From the NCBI RefSeq assembly GCF_009923995.1, contig NZ_RFSK01000043.1, forward strand, positions 1 to 52,378: 52,378 bases of DNA, given 5' to 3'. The first letter of the stretch is position 1. The number at the start of each line of letters is the position of its first letter. The translations under genes were made by a program, and so were the position numbers. The notes below the pieces were generated by a model. It saw only the letters and a list, made by a program, of their open reading frames with translations, had not been told where the DNA came from and did no database searches. Below, piece by piece: positions 1 to 7,516 of the stretch. Source of the stretch: Janthinobacterium sp. Lineage in GTDB: Bacteria > Pseudomonadota > Gammaproteobacteria > Burkholderiales > Burkholderiaceae_D.

Positions 1-1
1 G

Positions 2-1288
2 CCGCCGCCGGCCACCGCCGCGCCCGCCGCTACCGAACACGCCGCCCTGCCGCCGCCATCCTCCGCCGCGCAAAAGCTGTACACGGCCGCGCGCGCCGAC
101 ATCCTGCAGGTGCGCGTGCTGCTGAAAAACGGCCGCACGCAATCCTCCGTCGGCTCGGGCTTCCTGATCGGCACGGGCGACCTGGTGGTGAGCAACTACC
201 ACGTCGTGTCGCAATTCGCCCTCGACCCCGATACCTACGTGGGCGAGTGGGTCGATACGGGCGGCCAGCGGGGCAACGTGGAACTGCTGGCCGTCGACGT
301 GCTGCACGACCTGGCCGTGCTGCGCGTGAACCGCCACGGCACGGGCTTTTTCAAGATGCCGGAGCAGCTGGCGCCCCTGACGCAGGGCCAATACCTGTAT
401 TCCATGGGCAATCCGCTGGACCTGGGCTTCGCCATCTCGGAAGGGTCGTACAACGGCGTCGTCACGCGCAGCTTCTATGACCAGCTGATGTTTACGGGAC
501 CGATCAATTCCGGCATGAGCGGCGGCCCCAGCGTCACGGCGAATGGCGACGTGGCCGGCGTGAACGTGTCGAAGCGCCTCGATGGCGAACTGGTCAGCTT
601 CCTCGTGCCGGCCCGCTACGCCCAGCAGTTGCTGGCCAAGGTGGCGCAACAGGGCAAGCCGCCGAAGGACTTCAAGCCGCTGGTGACGGCGCAGCTGCTG
701 GCGCACCAGGACGTGATGCTGGCGCGCCTGCTGGACCAGCCCCTGAGCCTGAAAGCCATGGGACCATACCGCGTGCCCGTGCGCGAATCGGACCAGATGC
801 GCTGCTGGGGCCGCTCCAACGTGAAATCCGACAAGCCCTACACGATTGACAACACCAGCTGCGCCATGGAATCGGCCATCTTCATTTCCGGCGCCCTGCA
901 GACGGGGCAAGTATCGATGCGCCATGAATTCCTGCGCAGCAGCGAACTGGGCGCCCTGCGCTTTGCCGAGCTGGCCAGCACCTCGTTCAAGAATGAAAGC
1001 TTCGGCAGCTACAAGAGCGCCAACCTGACGGGCCCCCATTGCATCGAGCAGTTCGTCAAGAACAAGACCCTGCCCCTGCGCGCCGTCATGTGCGTGCGCG
1101 CCTACCGCAAGTTTACCGGCCTGTACGATTTTGCCCTGCTGGCCGCCAGCACCGATGAGCCACTGATGAACCTGCAAAGCCGCATCGACGCGCGCGGCGT
1201 GTCCTACGCCAACGGCATGCGCGTCACCCGCGCCTTCCTCGAAGCGCTGTCGCGCACGCCATCGCCCACCGGCGCACGCCAGCCATGA
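2..1288 (+). CDS. Trypsin-like serine protease, 5' end cut by window edge
   Basis: The frame is open from base 2 and has no credible start inside the window (only a GTG at 110), so the N-terminus lies upstream. The first ~35 codons are Ala/Pro-rich, like a linker after a signal or membrane segment. The protease core carries a visible S1/HtrA-type triad: His in SNYHVV (codon at 200), Asp in VLHDLAVL (codon at 308) and Ser in SGMSGGPS (codon at 518). The downstream ~200 residues match no domain I recognise; Cys residues there suggest an exported protein. No PDZ domain was recognised. The stop overlaps the start of the FHA gene by 4 bases, so the two are translationally coupled. Substrate unknown. 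Confidence 0.85.
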   Translation, partial: PPPATAAPAATEHAALPPPSSAAQKLYTAARADILQVRVLLKNGRTQSSVGSGFLIGTGDLVVSNYHVVSQFALDPDTYVGEWVDTGGQRGNVELLAVDVLHDLAVLRVNRHGTGFFKMPEQLAPLTQGQYLYSMGNPLDLGFAISEGSYNGVVTRSFYDQLMFTGPINSGMSGGPSVTANGDVAGVNVSKRLDGELVSFLVPARYAQQLLAKVAQQGKPPKDFKPLVTAQLLAHQDVMLARLLDQPLSLKAMGPYRVPVRESDQMRCWGRSNVKSDKPYTIDNTSCAMESAIFISGALQTGQVSMRHEFLRSSELGALRFAELASTSFKNESFGSYKSANLTGPHCIEQFVKNKTLPLRAVMCVRAYRKFTGLYDFALLAASTDEPLMNLQSRIDARGVSYANGMRVTRAFLEALSRTPSPTGARQP

Positions 1289-2274
1289 AGCCGCCCTACT
1301 ACCTCGAAATCCTCGCCGAGAATGGCGATGTGCAGCAGCGCCAGCGCATAGCCACCCTGCCGATCCGCATCGGCCGCGGCTATGACAATGACTTCATCCT
1401 CGACGACGCGCACACGGCCGCCGCGCATGCCGTCATCGAGGACGACGGCGCCGGCGGCCTGCTGCTGCGCGACCTGGGCAGCCACAACGGCGTGATCCAC
1501 CGCGGCCAGCGGCAGCTGCAGGTGGCATTGCACGGCGACAGCGTCGTGCGCCTGGGCCATACGCGCCTGCGCGTGCGCTCCAGCGACCATCCGGTGGCGC
1601 CCGAACTGAGCGACACCACCATGCACGACTGGGAGGGCTTGCGCCCCGCCGTGGCGGGCCTGGCCATGATCGGCGCCTCGGCCGCCTTCAGCAACTGGCT
1701 GAGCGACGCGGAAGCCTTCGATCCGATTGCCTACCTGATGATCATCGCCTACGCAGTGGGCGCCGGCCTCATATGGGCGTCGATCTGGGCCGTGGCGAAC
1801 CGCCTGTTCGGCCAGACGGCGCGTTTCGGCCGCCACCTGTTCATCATCGGCTGCGGCTTGCTGGCCATGGAAGTGTGGGAACTGGGCAGCAGCATGGCGG
1901 CCTACGCGCTGTCGCTGGAAGTGCTGACGCGCTATGGACGGCATATGTTCATCGTCATTGTCTGTGCCATGATCTACTTCCATTTGTGCACGATCAAGCC
2001 GCAGCATCCGCGCCGCTTCGCCCTCGTCGCCGTGGTGCTGGCCATCATCGGCTCGACCCTGATCTTGCTGAGCAACCTGCAGATCAGCGGCCGCCTGGCC
2101 GACGAACCCTACATGTCCGTGCTCTACCCGCCGGCACTGCGCCTGAGTCCGAACCATGCGACGGCCACGTTCTTCCAGGAGGCGGCCAGCCTGCAGCAAG
2201 GCGTCGATACGGAACGGGGCAAGTCGGCCAAGGGCGGCGCGGACGACGACAGCGAAGGCGACGGCGACGAATAG
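1285..2274 (+). CDS. FHA-domain multi-pass membrane protein
   Basis: The protein has 329 residues. Residues ~1-95 form a forkhead-associated domain, a phosphothreonine-binding module, with the RIGRG strand, a conserved His in AAAHAVI and the GSHNGV turn. About five hydrophobic segments follow (~121-140, 149-172, 184-208, 221-238, 246-266), then a charged tail ending in an Asp/Glu-rich stretch. The ATG overlaps the protease stop (ATGA). This places a phosphopeptide reader in the membrane beside a serine protease. The kinase it would read is not in the window and may lie upstream. The role is inferred from domains only. Confidence 0.8.
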   Translation: MKPPYYLEILAENGDVQQRQRIATLPIRIGRGYDNDFILDDAHTAAAHAVIEDDGAGGLLLRDLGSHNGVIHRGQRQLQVALHGDSVVRLGHTRLRVRSSDHPVAPELSDTTMHDWEGLRPAVAGLAMIGASAAFSNWLSDAEAFDPIAYLMIIAYAVGAGLIWASIWAVANRLFGQTARFGRHLFIIGCGLLAMEVWELGSSMAAYALSLEVLTRYGRHMFIVIVCAMIYFHLCTIKPQHPRRFALVAVVLAIIGSTLILLSNLQISGRLADEPYMSVLYPPALRLSPNHATATFFQEAASLQQGVDTERGKSAKGGADDDSEGDGDE

Positions 2275-2293
2275 GCATCGTGGCCCGCCATGC

Positions 2294-2333
2294 AAAAAGC
2301 CCGCCGGGTCCTTGCGGACCGGCGGGCTTTTTT
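2294..2333. terminator. Bidirectional rho-independent terminator
   Basis: The hairpin AAGCCCGCCGG / CCGGCGGGCTT is flanked by A-run and T-run, so it can stop transcription from both sides. It lies between the convergent FHA and PEP-CTERM genes. Confidence 0.85.
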
Positions 2334-2371
2334 ACGTCCTGCGCCGCCAGGGGCGCGGCGGACGCGGCGAC

Positions 2372-3028
2372 TTAGAACTTGGCTTCCTGCTTGCGGCGTG
2401 CCGTAAAGCCCAGCAAGCCCAGGCCGATCAGCAGCATGGCGTAGGTGGTCGGTTCCGGCACGGCCGAGACCAGGCCGTCATTGGCGGCAAAGCTGGCGAA
2501 ATTGCTGTTGCCCGCCTTGAACTGCACTTGCTGGCCGCCATCGCAGCAGCCTTCCAAGCCATAGATGGTCAGGGTATGGTTGCCGGCCGCCAGGGAGCCC
2601 GAACCGCTGAGGAACTGGCTGGCATTGTTGTAGTTACCTGCCCACCACATGTCGTTGCTCTTCACGTCCAGCGCCACGCCGTCGAGGAACAGGGCGCCGC
2701 CCTTGCCGAAATCGACGCCGCTGCGGAAGCTCCAGGCGCCCGCGTCCGTGGCGCTGACGCCGAAGTTGATGACGGATTTGAAGGCGATGTTCGTGTTGCT
2801 GCCGAACAGGCTGCTGTTGTTGACGTTGTCATAGCTGGCAATCGTCGTCGAACCGTAGCCCGCGCCCGGCGCGGCCACGGCGGCGTTCACCACGGCGGCG
2901 TAGGCGGCGGCCGACGCTTGTGCGCTGGCATCGGAAAAGCCCGTGGACAGGGTGATGGTGCTGGCGTTCGCCTGCGCAAACACGCCGACGGCGATGAGGG
3001 ACAGGGCAATTTTAGGCAAGTTTTTCAT
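2372..3028 (-). CDS. PEP-CTERM sorting domain protein
   Basis: The 218-residue exported protein has a signal peptide (MKNLPKIALSLIAVGVFAQ..., cut near residue 22) and a C-terminal sorting signal: VPEPTTYAMLLIGLG, a hydrophobic helix, then TARRKQ. Such tails are recognised by exosortase (EpsH/XrtA family), which processes the protein at the membrane for the extracellular matrix. A GLEGCCDGGQQ motif resembles the Cys-Cys group of PEP-CTERM proteins. The ATG at 3028 was chosen because the signal peptide starts exactly there; the frame extends 23 codons upstream without a plausible start. No exosortase gene lies in the window. Its function in the matrix is unknown. Confidence 0.85.
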   Translation of the reverse strand: MKNLPKIALSLIAVGVFAQANASTITLSTGFSDASAQASAAAYAAVVNAAVAAPGAGYGSTTIASYDNVNNSSLFGSNTNIAFKSVINFGVSATDAGAWSFRSGVDFGKGGALFLDGVALDVKSNDMWWAGNYNNASQFLSGSGSLAAGNHTLTIYGLEGCCDGGQQVQFKAGNSNFASFAANDGLVSAVPEPTTYAMLLIGLGLLGFTARRKQEAKF

Positions 3029-3551
3029 GATGGTATCCAATAAGTAAGTATTCAGTGGGCGCAGCAGGCAGGCGCTTGGGCTGAATACACGCTGCATTGA
3101 GGCGTGTCGGCGTAGCGCGCTAAAGATTGCAAAGATGAGCGGTCGGTGGCGTGAGCTTCCGCAGTACGGCGCGGACCTGGTGCCATGGCGGCAGCCAAGC
3201 GTCCTGGAAAGGGGTCGGGTTCCCGGGACAAAGCCAGACAGTTGACGGGTCAGGCAAGACGATGAAGCTATTCTATCTTAATTTCCCCATAAGAAAAGTA
3301 TTTTTCTTTTTGCCATGAAAGATATTTTTCTAGCAATCAAGAACCGGCACGAAAAAATTCCCCCGCGCGCCCCTATGCTGCGCCCCGTGCCGCGGCATTC
3401 CCAGGGGGCGGCGTGTCGCGCGAGCACCACAAACGGCCAGGCCACTGTCGCATTGCGCGCATTTCTTTTCGCACGCCGCTGCACCACGCGGTGAAACAGC
3501 ATGGCAAAATGCATACACGCTACTATCTGTCCATGAGGGGGGAAAGAGGAA
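3029..3551. other. Intergenic region between divergent genes
   Basis: These 523 bases hold no convincing gene. They contain the upstream region of the PEP-CTERM gene (with a sigma-54-like site near 3171-3186), an AT-rich patch at about 3268-3340, and the strong ribosome site GGGGGGAAAGAGGAA just before the YjbR start at 3552. Short open frames on both strands have no family resemblance or ribosome site. Confidence 0.6.
3171..3186 (-). promoter_or_regulatory. Candidate sigma-54 (-24/-12) promoter of the PEP-CTERM gene
   Basis: On the minus strand the bases read TGGCAC-CAGGT-CCGC. The -24 element TGGCAC is perfect and the GG-N10-GC spacing is correct; the -12 element (CCGC against TTGC) is weak. 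Transcription would begin near 3160, about 130 bases before the start codon. PEP-CTERM genes are known to be RpoN/PrsK-PrsR controlled in some betaproteobacteria, which makes this plausible but unproven. Confidence 0.3.
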
Positions 3552-3881
3552 ATGGTCGACCTGGAAGAACTGCGCTATCTGGCACTGTCGTTTCCCGACA
3601 CCACCGAGGAAGAACACCACGACCGTCCGGCCTTCCGCGTGGGCGGGAAGATCTTTGCCACCCTGCCCGACGACGAGCACATCAACGTGCTGCTCGATGC
3701 GGAAGCGGCGCATATCGCCACCGTCATCACCCCGGCCGGCTGCGAAAAACTGTGGTGGGGCGAGCGCCTGGCCGGCATCACGGTGCGCCTGGCCGATGCC
3801 GAACTGGACATGCTGGCCGCCGCCCTGACGGCCGCCTGGCGGCGCAAGGCCCCCAGCGACCTGGCCAGGACCATCGGCTGA
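3552..3881 (+). CDS. YjbR/MmcQ family protein
   Basis: The protein has 109 residues, the usual size for the YjbR (CyaY-like fold) family. It shows the family pattern: an N-terminal helix with ALSFPDTTEEEHHDRPAFRV, then GGKIFATL, a central strand region, and a C-terminal helix with AAWRRKAP. Members are annotated as possible DNA-binding proteins, but their biochemical role is not established. The ribosome site is strong (AGAGGAA, 5 bases before ATG). It is convergent with the TetR gene, 18 bases away, with no hairpin between them. Confidence 0.85.
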   Translation: MVDLEELRYLALSFPDTTEEEHHDRPAFRVGGKIFATLPDDEHINVLLDAEAAHIATVITPAGCEKLWWGERLAGITVRLADAELDMLAAALTAAWRRKAPSDLARTIG

Positions 3882-3899
3882 CCCGGACGGGGCGGCGCG

Positions 3900-4520
3900 C
3901 TACAGGGGCCAGTTGCGCAACAACAATGCCACCATCTGGTGCAGCTGTTCGCGCGAGACGCCGGCGGCCGCCTGGATGGCCATGCCCTGCGACAGGGTGA
4001 CGACGAAGCGCGCCTGCTGCTCGGGACAGGAATCGGCGGGCAGGTCGCCCTCGTCCCTGGCGCGCCGCAAGCGGTCGCGCAGCTTGATTTCACCGCGCAG
4101 GCGGCGCGCAAACAATTCATCGCGGATCGGCAAGGCATCGTCGCTGCATGCCAGCGCCGCATTCACGCCCATGCAGCCATGCGGGCCGTCCGGCATGGTT
4201 TGCGCATCGACATATTGCGTCAGCAAGGCTTCGATGACCAGGCGCGCCGTCGGCTGCTCCAGCGCCGCGTCGAAAAACCGCATGCGCGTGTCGCTGTAGC
4301 GCTCCAGCGCCTTGTGGAACAATTGCTCCTTGTTGCCGAAGACGGCATACAGGCTGGGCCGGTTCATGCCCATGGCTTTCGTCAGTTCCGGCAGCGAACT
4401 GCCTTCATAGCCTTTTTCCCAGAACACCTTCATGGCGCAATCGAGCGCCTCGTCCGCATCAAACGTGCGGGGCCGGCCCGTTTTCGCCCTGGCCGCGTCT
4501 TCTTTTTTATCTTGTTTCAT
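3900..4520 (-). CDS. TetR family transcriptional repressor
   Basis: The protein has 206 residues. The N-terminal helix-turn-helix (residues ~20-65) includes ALDCAMKVFWEKGYEGSSL and MGMNRPSLYAVFGNKEQLF, the standard TetR layout. The C-terminal ligand domain is of the type often paired with exporters. It is divergent from the MFS gene at 4617, and an ACCGNNCGGT site directly abuts its own start codon, so autorepression together with control of the exporter is likely. The ligand is unknown. Confidence 0.92.
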   Translation of the reverse strand: MKQDKKEDAARAKTGRPRTFDADEALDCAMKVFWEKGYEGSSLPELTKAMGMNRPSLYAVFGNKEQLFHKALERYSDTRMRFFDAALEQPTARLVIEALLTQYVDAQTMPDGPHGCMGVNAALACSDDALPIRDELFARRLRGEIKLRDRLRRARDEGDLPADSCPEQQARFVVTLSQGMAIQAAAGVSREQLHQMVALLLRNWPL

Positions 4521-4530
4521 ACCGTTCGGT
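4521..4530. promoter_or_regulatory. TetR operator half 1 (ACCGTTCGGT)
   Basis: The inverted repeat ACCG-TT-CGGT touches the TetR start codon. It matches the second site at 4572-4581 in the same intergenic region, as expected for an autoregulated TetR/exporter pair. Binding is inferred. Confidence 0.6.
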
Positions 4531-4539
4531 AAAAAATTA

Positions 4540-4569
4540 TTGACAACACTGTCTGCCTGCCCTGATTAT
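4540..4569 (+). promoter_or_regulatory. Sigma-70 promoter of the MFS gene
   Basis: A perfect -35 (TTGACA, 4540-4545) is followed after 18 bases by GATTAT (4564-4569). The predicted start of transcription falls inside the second ACCG-N2-CGGT site, so repressor binding would block initiation. Confidence 0.6.
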
Positions 4570-4571
4570 AT

Positions 4572-4581
4572 ACCGACCGGT
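4572..4581. promoter_or_regulatory. TetR operator half 2 (ACCGACCGGT)
   Basis: The inverted repeat ACCG-AC-CGGT lies just downstream of the MFS -10 element. It is the same motif as at 4521-4530, with the two sites 51 bases apart start to start. Confidence 0.6.
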
Positions 4582-4616
4582 TAAAAACACTAGACCCGTC
4601 TTTCAGGATTTTCACC

Positions 4617-5852
4617 ATGCAAACACCACCCGCTTCCCCCTCCGCTCCGGCCGCCACCGGCGACGATACCACCGTGGCGCCCTGGCTGGCCGTGCTGTCC
4701 GTCGGCATCGGCGCCTTCGCCCTCGTCACGTCCGAATTCCTGCCCGTGGGCCTGCTGCCCGCCATGGCGGCCGAACTGGCCATCAGCAAGGGCCAGGCGG
4801 GACTGATGATCACCACGCCCGGCATCGTCGCCGCGTTCGCCGCCATCGGCGTCACCATCGGCTCGGGCCGGCTGGACCGCCGCATCGTGCTGCTGGCCCT
4901 GACGGCGCTGCTGGTCGCGTCGAACCTGCTCGTGGCGCTGGCGCCCTCCTACGGCTGGATCCTGCTGGGGCGCGCCCTGCTGGGCGTGGGCGTGGGCGGC
5001 TTCTGGGCCATCGGCAGCGCCATCGGCCCGCGCCTGGTGGCGCCGCAGCACGCGTCGCGCGCCATGTCCATCATCTTTGCCGGCGTCTCGCTGGGCACGG
5101 TGGCGGGCGTGCCGGCCGGCGCCCTCGTGGGCGAACTGGTGGGCTGGCGCGTGGCCTTCGGCGCGGCCAGCGCCATCGCCGTGCTGGTCTTCATCGGCCA
5201 GCTGTTGCTGCTGCCCAAGCTGCCGCCCACGCAGGCCATCCGCCTGCGCCAGCTGCCGATGATCTTCGGCATCCGCAAGGCGCGCCTGGGACTGATCGCC
5301 ACGGCCATGCTGTTCACGGGCCAGTTCGCTGCCTACACGTATATCGCGCCCTTCCTCACGCAGGTATCGCACCTGGCGGCCGGCACCGTCAGCGCCATGC
5401 TGCTCGTGTACGGCGCGTGTGGCTTCATCGGCAACCTCGTCGGCGGCTGGGCGGCCGGGCGCCACGAACGGGCCGCGCTGCTCGTGACGGGCGCCGTGCT
5501 GGGACTGTCCACCCTGGCGCTGGCCGCGCTGGGCAGCCATGCGCTCACCGCCATGCTGCTGGTGGCCATCTGGGGCTTCGGTTTCGGCGCCATGCCGATC
5601 GCCGTGCAGACGTGGATGTTCAAGGCGGCGCCGCACCTGATGGAAGGCAGCAGCGCGCTGTTCGTTGCCATCGTGCAGGTATCGCTGGCCTCGGGCGCCC
5701 TGCTGGGCGGCATGTCCGTCGACCGGCTGGGTGTGCCCAGCGCGATGGTGCTGGGCGGCCTGTTCGCCCTCGGCTGCGCGCTGACGGTCGCGCTCTTTGG
5801 CAAGCCACGGGCCGCCGCCAAGGCGGACGCGGGCGCCGCCTGCGAAGCCTAG
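4617..5852 (+). CDS. MFS efflux transporter, DHA1 family
   Basis: The 411-residue protein has about twelve hydrophobic segments and the DHA1 pattern: an N-terminal segment with TSEFLPVGLLPAMAAEL, motif A-like SGRLDRRIVLL after helix 2, and motif C-like GVSLGTVAGVPAGALVGE in helix 5. It resembles NepI/AraJ-type purine or drug exporters of the inner membrane. It is expressed from a TetR-controlled promoter, which supports a role in exporting the compound the repressor senses. It ends 13 bases from the convergent gene at 5866 with no terminator between them. Confidence 0.88.
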   Translation: MQTPPASPSAPAATGDDTTVAPWLAVLSVGIGAFALVTSEFLPVGLLPAMAAELAISKGQAGLMITTPGIVAAFAAIGVTIGSGRLDRRIVLLALTALLVASNLLVALAPSYGWILLGRALLGVGVGGFWAIGSAIGPRLVAPQHASRAMSIIFAGVSLGTVAGVPAGALVGELVGWRVAFGAASAIAVLVFIGQLLLLPKLPPTQAIRLRQLPMIFGIRKARLGLIATAMLFTGQFAAYTYIAPFLTQVSHLAAGTVSAMLLVYGACGFIGNLVGGWAAGRHERAALLVTGAVLGLSTLALAALGSHALTAMLLVAIWGFGFGAMPIAVQTWMFKAAPHLMEGSSALFVAIVQVSLASGALLGGMSVDRLGVPSAMVLGGLFALGCALTVALFGKPRAAAKADAGAACEA

Positions 5853-5865
5853 GAAGCCGGCCCCG

Positions 5866-6168
5866 TCAGATGCGGCCGCGGCGGAATTCGCCGAGGAATT
5901 TCGTCACTTCGGCCGGCGTCATCACCACATCCGCGTCGCCGTGATACGCATACAGGAAGGGCGTGCCGCCCAGGCGGTCCGTCAGCTTGGCGAAGAGTAA
6001 AAAACGGCTGCCCAGCGGGTAGCGCTGCAGGTCGGCCAGGCGGCGCGAGCACTGCACGGCCAGCTCGGGCGAAAAGGCCTGGCCCGGCACGGGGCGGATT
6101 TCCACGCGGCCATGAATGGTGCGCGATTCGACGGCAACGTGCCGGTATGCATAAGTATCACGGGCCAT
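5866..6168 (-). CDS. Hypothetical 100-residue protein
   Basis: I do not recognise this family. The protein is short, soluble-looking and mixed alpha/beta. It has an Arg/His-rich first half, a central RRLADLQRYPLGSRFLLFAK segment, and a C-terminal half with YHGDADVVMTPAEVTKFLGE. There is no signal peptide, membrane segment or cysteine pair. Codon use matches the neighbours and the frame sits neatly between a terminator (6184-6220) and the MFS stop, which supports it as a real gene. No function is proposed. Confidence 0.6.
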   Translation of the reverse strand: MARDTYAYRHVAVESRTIHGRVEIRPVPGQAFSPELAVQCSRRLADLQRYPLGSRFLLFAKLTDRLGGTPFLYAYHGDADVVMTPAEVTKFLGEFRRGRI

Positions 6169-6183
6169 GCCGCCACCTTGTCT

Positions 6184-6220
6184 TGAAATAAAGGCGCCAT
6201 CTTAAGCGAAGATGGCGCCT
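6184..6220 (-). terminator. Rho-independent terminator of the sugar dehydrogenase gene
   Basis: A perfect 12-base stem (AGGCGCCATCTT / AAGATGGCGCCT) with a 5-base loop is followed on the minus strand by TTTATTTC. Confidence 0.8.
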
Positions 6221-6226
6221 GGCGGG

Positions 6227-7402
6227 TTACTGCGCCACGATGCGCAGCAAGCGCCCGTTGACTTCATCCGTCAGCGCATACAGGTAGCCATCCGGTCCCT
6301 GGCGCACGTCGCGCACCCGCGCGCCGATGGCGAGGCGGTCCTGCCCCGTCACCTTGCCCTGCGCATCGACGGCGATGCGGCGGATGTCCTGCGCCGCCAG
6401 ACCGCCGCTGAAAATGCTGCCGCGCCAGGCGGCAATCTTGTCGCCCGTGTACACGGCCAGGCCCGACGGCGCCGGCGACGGCACCCAGGCCACGCTCGGA
6501 TTGATCATCCCCGCCACCTCGTGCTTGCCGACGGGTTCATGCGTCTTGTAGTCGGCGCCATAGCTTTGCAGGGGCCAGCCGTAGTTGCCGCCCGCCACCA
6601 CCAGGTTCAGCTCGTCGCCGCCGTAGGGGCCGTGTTCCGTGGCCCACACGCGCCCAGAAGCGGGATCGAGCGCCAGGCCCTGCACATTGCGGTGGCCATA
6701 CGACCAGATTTCCGGCAGGGCGCCCTTGGCCGCCAGCGGATTGCCGGGCGCCGGTTTGCCGTCTTCCGTCAGGCGCAGGATGGAGCCCAGGTGCGTGGCC
6801 AGGTTCTGCGCCTGCTCGCGCGCCAGGCGGTCACCGATGCGCAGGGGCGGATTGCCGCCATCGGCCACGCTCATCAGCAGGGTGCCGTCCGGCAGCCACA
6901 GCAGGCGCGAACCGAAGTGCTGGCCGCCGCTCTTGTCGGTCGATACCTTGAAGAGGGTCTGGATGCCCGTCACTTTCTTGCCGTCGAACACGCCGCGCAC
7001 GAGGGTCGTGCGGTTCGCGTCATTCGTGCCTGTCGACACCGTCATGTAGACGCGCGGATTCGGCTTGTTGGCATCCTGCGGGTGCAGCACGATATCGAGC
7101 AGGCCGCCCTGCCCGCCCGTGAAGACGGCCGGCATGCCTTCCAGCGCCACGTCGGTAAAAGTCTTTCCATTCAGCAAATGCAAGCTGCCCTGCTTGCTGG
7201 TGACCAGCGCGCGCCCCTCGCCCAGCCAGGCGATGCCCCACGGCTGGCGCACGCCCTCGGCTACCGTCTCGGCTTTCCAGGCCTGCCGCGCGGCCGGCGG
7301 CTCGCCCGTGGCGGCCAGTTCGGCGTGGGCGGGCATGGCCGATGCCGCGAAGGCCCCCAGCAACAGTGCGGTGGCAAGGCGTGTGCGCTTGATGATGAGC
7401 AT
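6227..7402 (-). CDS. PQQ-dependent sugar dehydrogenase (YliI/Gdh-B-like beta-propeller)
   Basis: The 391-residue exported protein has a clear signal peptide (ending near AMPAHA, residue ~28). The mature part has the glucose/sorbosone dehydrogenase propeller pattern: VRQPWGIAWL, FTGGQGGLLDIVLHP, GGQHFGSRLLWLPDGTL, IWSYGHRNVQGLALDP and TEHGPYGGDELN. The family oxidises aldose sugars in the periplasm using pyrroloquinoline quinone, passing electrons to the respiratory chain. The true substrate cannot be told from sequence, and no pqq synthesis genes are in the window. The ribosome site GGAGAATTCGGG precedes the ATG. It stands alone between two terminators. Confidence 0.88.
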   Translation of the reverse strand: MLIIKRTRLATALLLGAFAASAMPAHAELAATGEPPAARQAWKAETVAEGVRQPWGIAWLGEGRALVTSKQGSLHLLNGKTFTDVALEGMPAVFTGGQGGLLDIVLHPQDANKPNPRVYMTVSTGTNDANRTTLVRGVFDGKKVTGIQTLFKVSTDKSGGQHFGSRLLWLPDGTLLMSVADGGNPPLRIGDRLAREQAQNLATHLGSILRLTEDGKPAPGNPLAAKGALPEIWSYGHRNVQGLALDPASGRVWATEHGPYGGDELNLVVAGGNYGWPLQSYGADYKTHEPVGKHEVAGMINPSVAWVPSPAPSGLAVYTGDKIAAWRGSIFSGGLAAQDIRRIAVDAQGKVTGQDRLAIGARVRDVRQGPDGYLYALTDEVNGRLLRIVAQ

Positions 7403-7430
7403 CCCGAATTCTCCTGTGTCGGCTATGAAA

Positions 7431-7469
7431 AAAGGCGGCCGGGATGGTGTCGACCATCCCGCCGCCTTC
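7431..7469 (-). terminator. Rho-independent terminator of the PKD lipoprotein gene
   Basis: The long stem AAGGCGGC-CGGGATGG / CCATCCCG-CCGCCTT is followed on the minus strand by TTTTTTC. A second short hairpin, ACGGCGG / CCGCCGT, lies at 7488-7506, between this and the stop codon. Confidence 0.75.
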
Positions 7470-7516
7470 TAAAATATCACATCTTGCACGGCGGACGCGC
7501 CGCCGTTTGCATGCGA

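Noticed and set aside
3110..3140. Second sigma-54-like motif (TTTGCA on the minus strand)
   Set aside because: The GG-N10-GC spacing fails: the -24 position reads CC.
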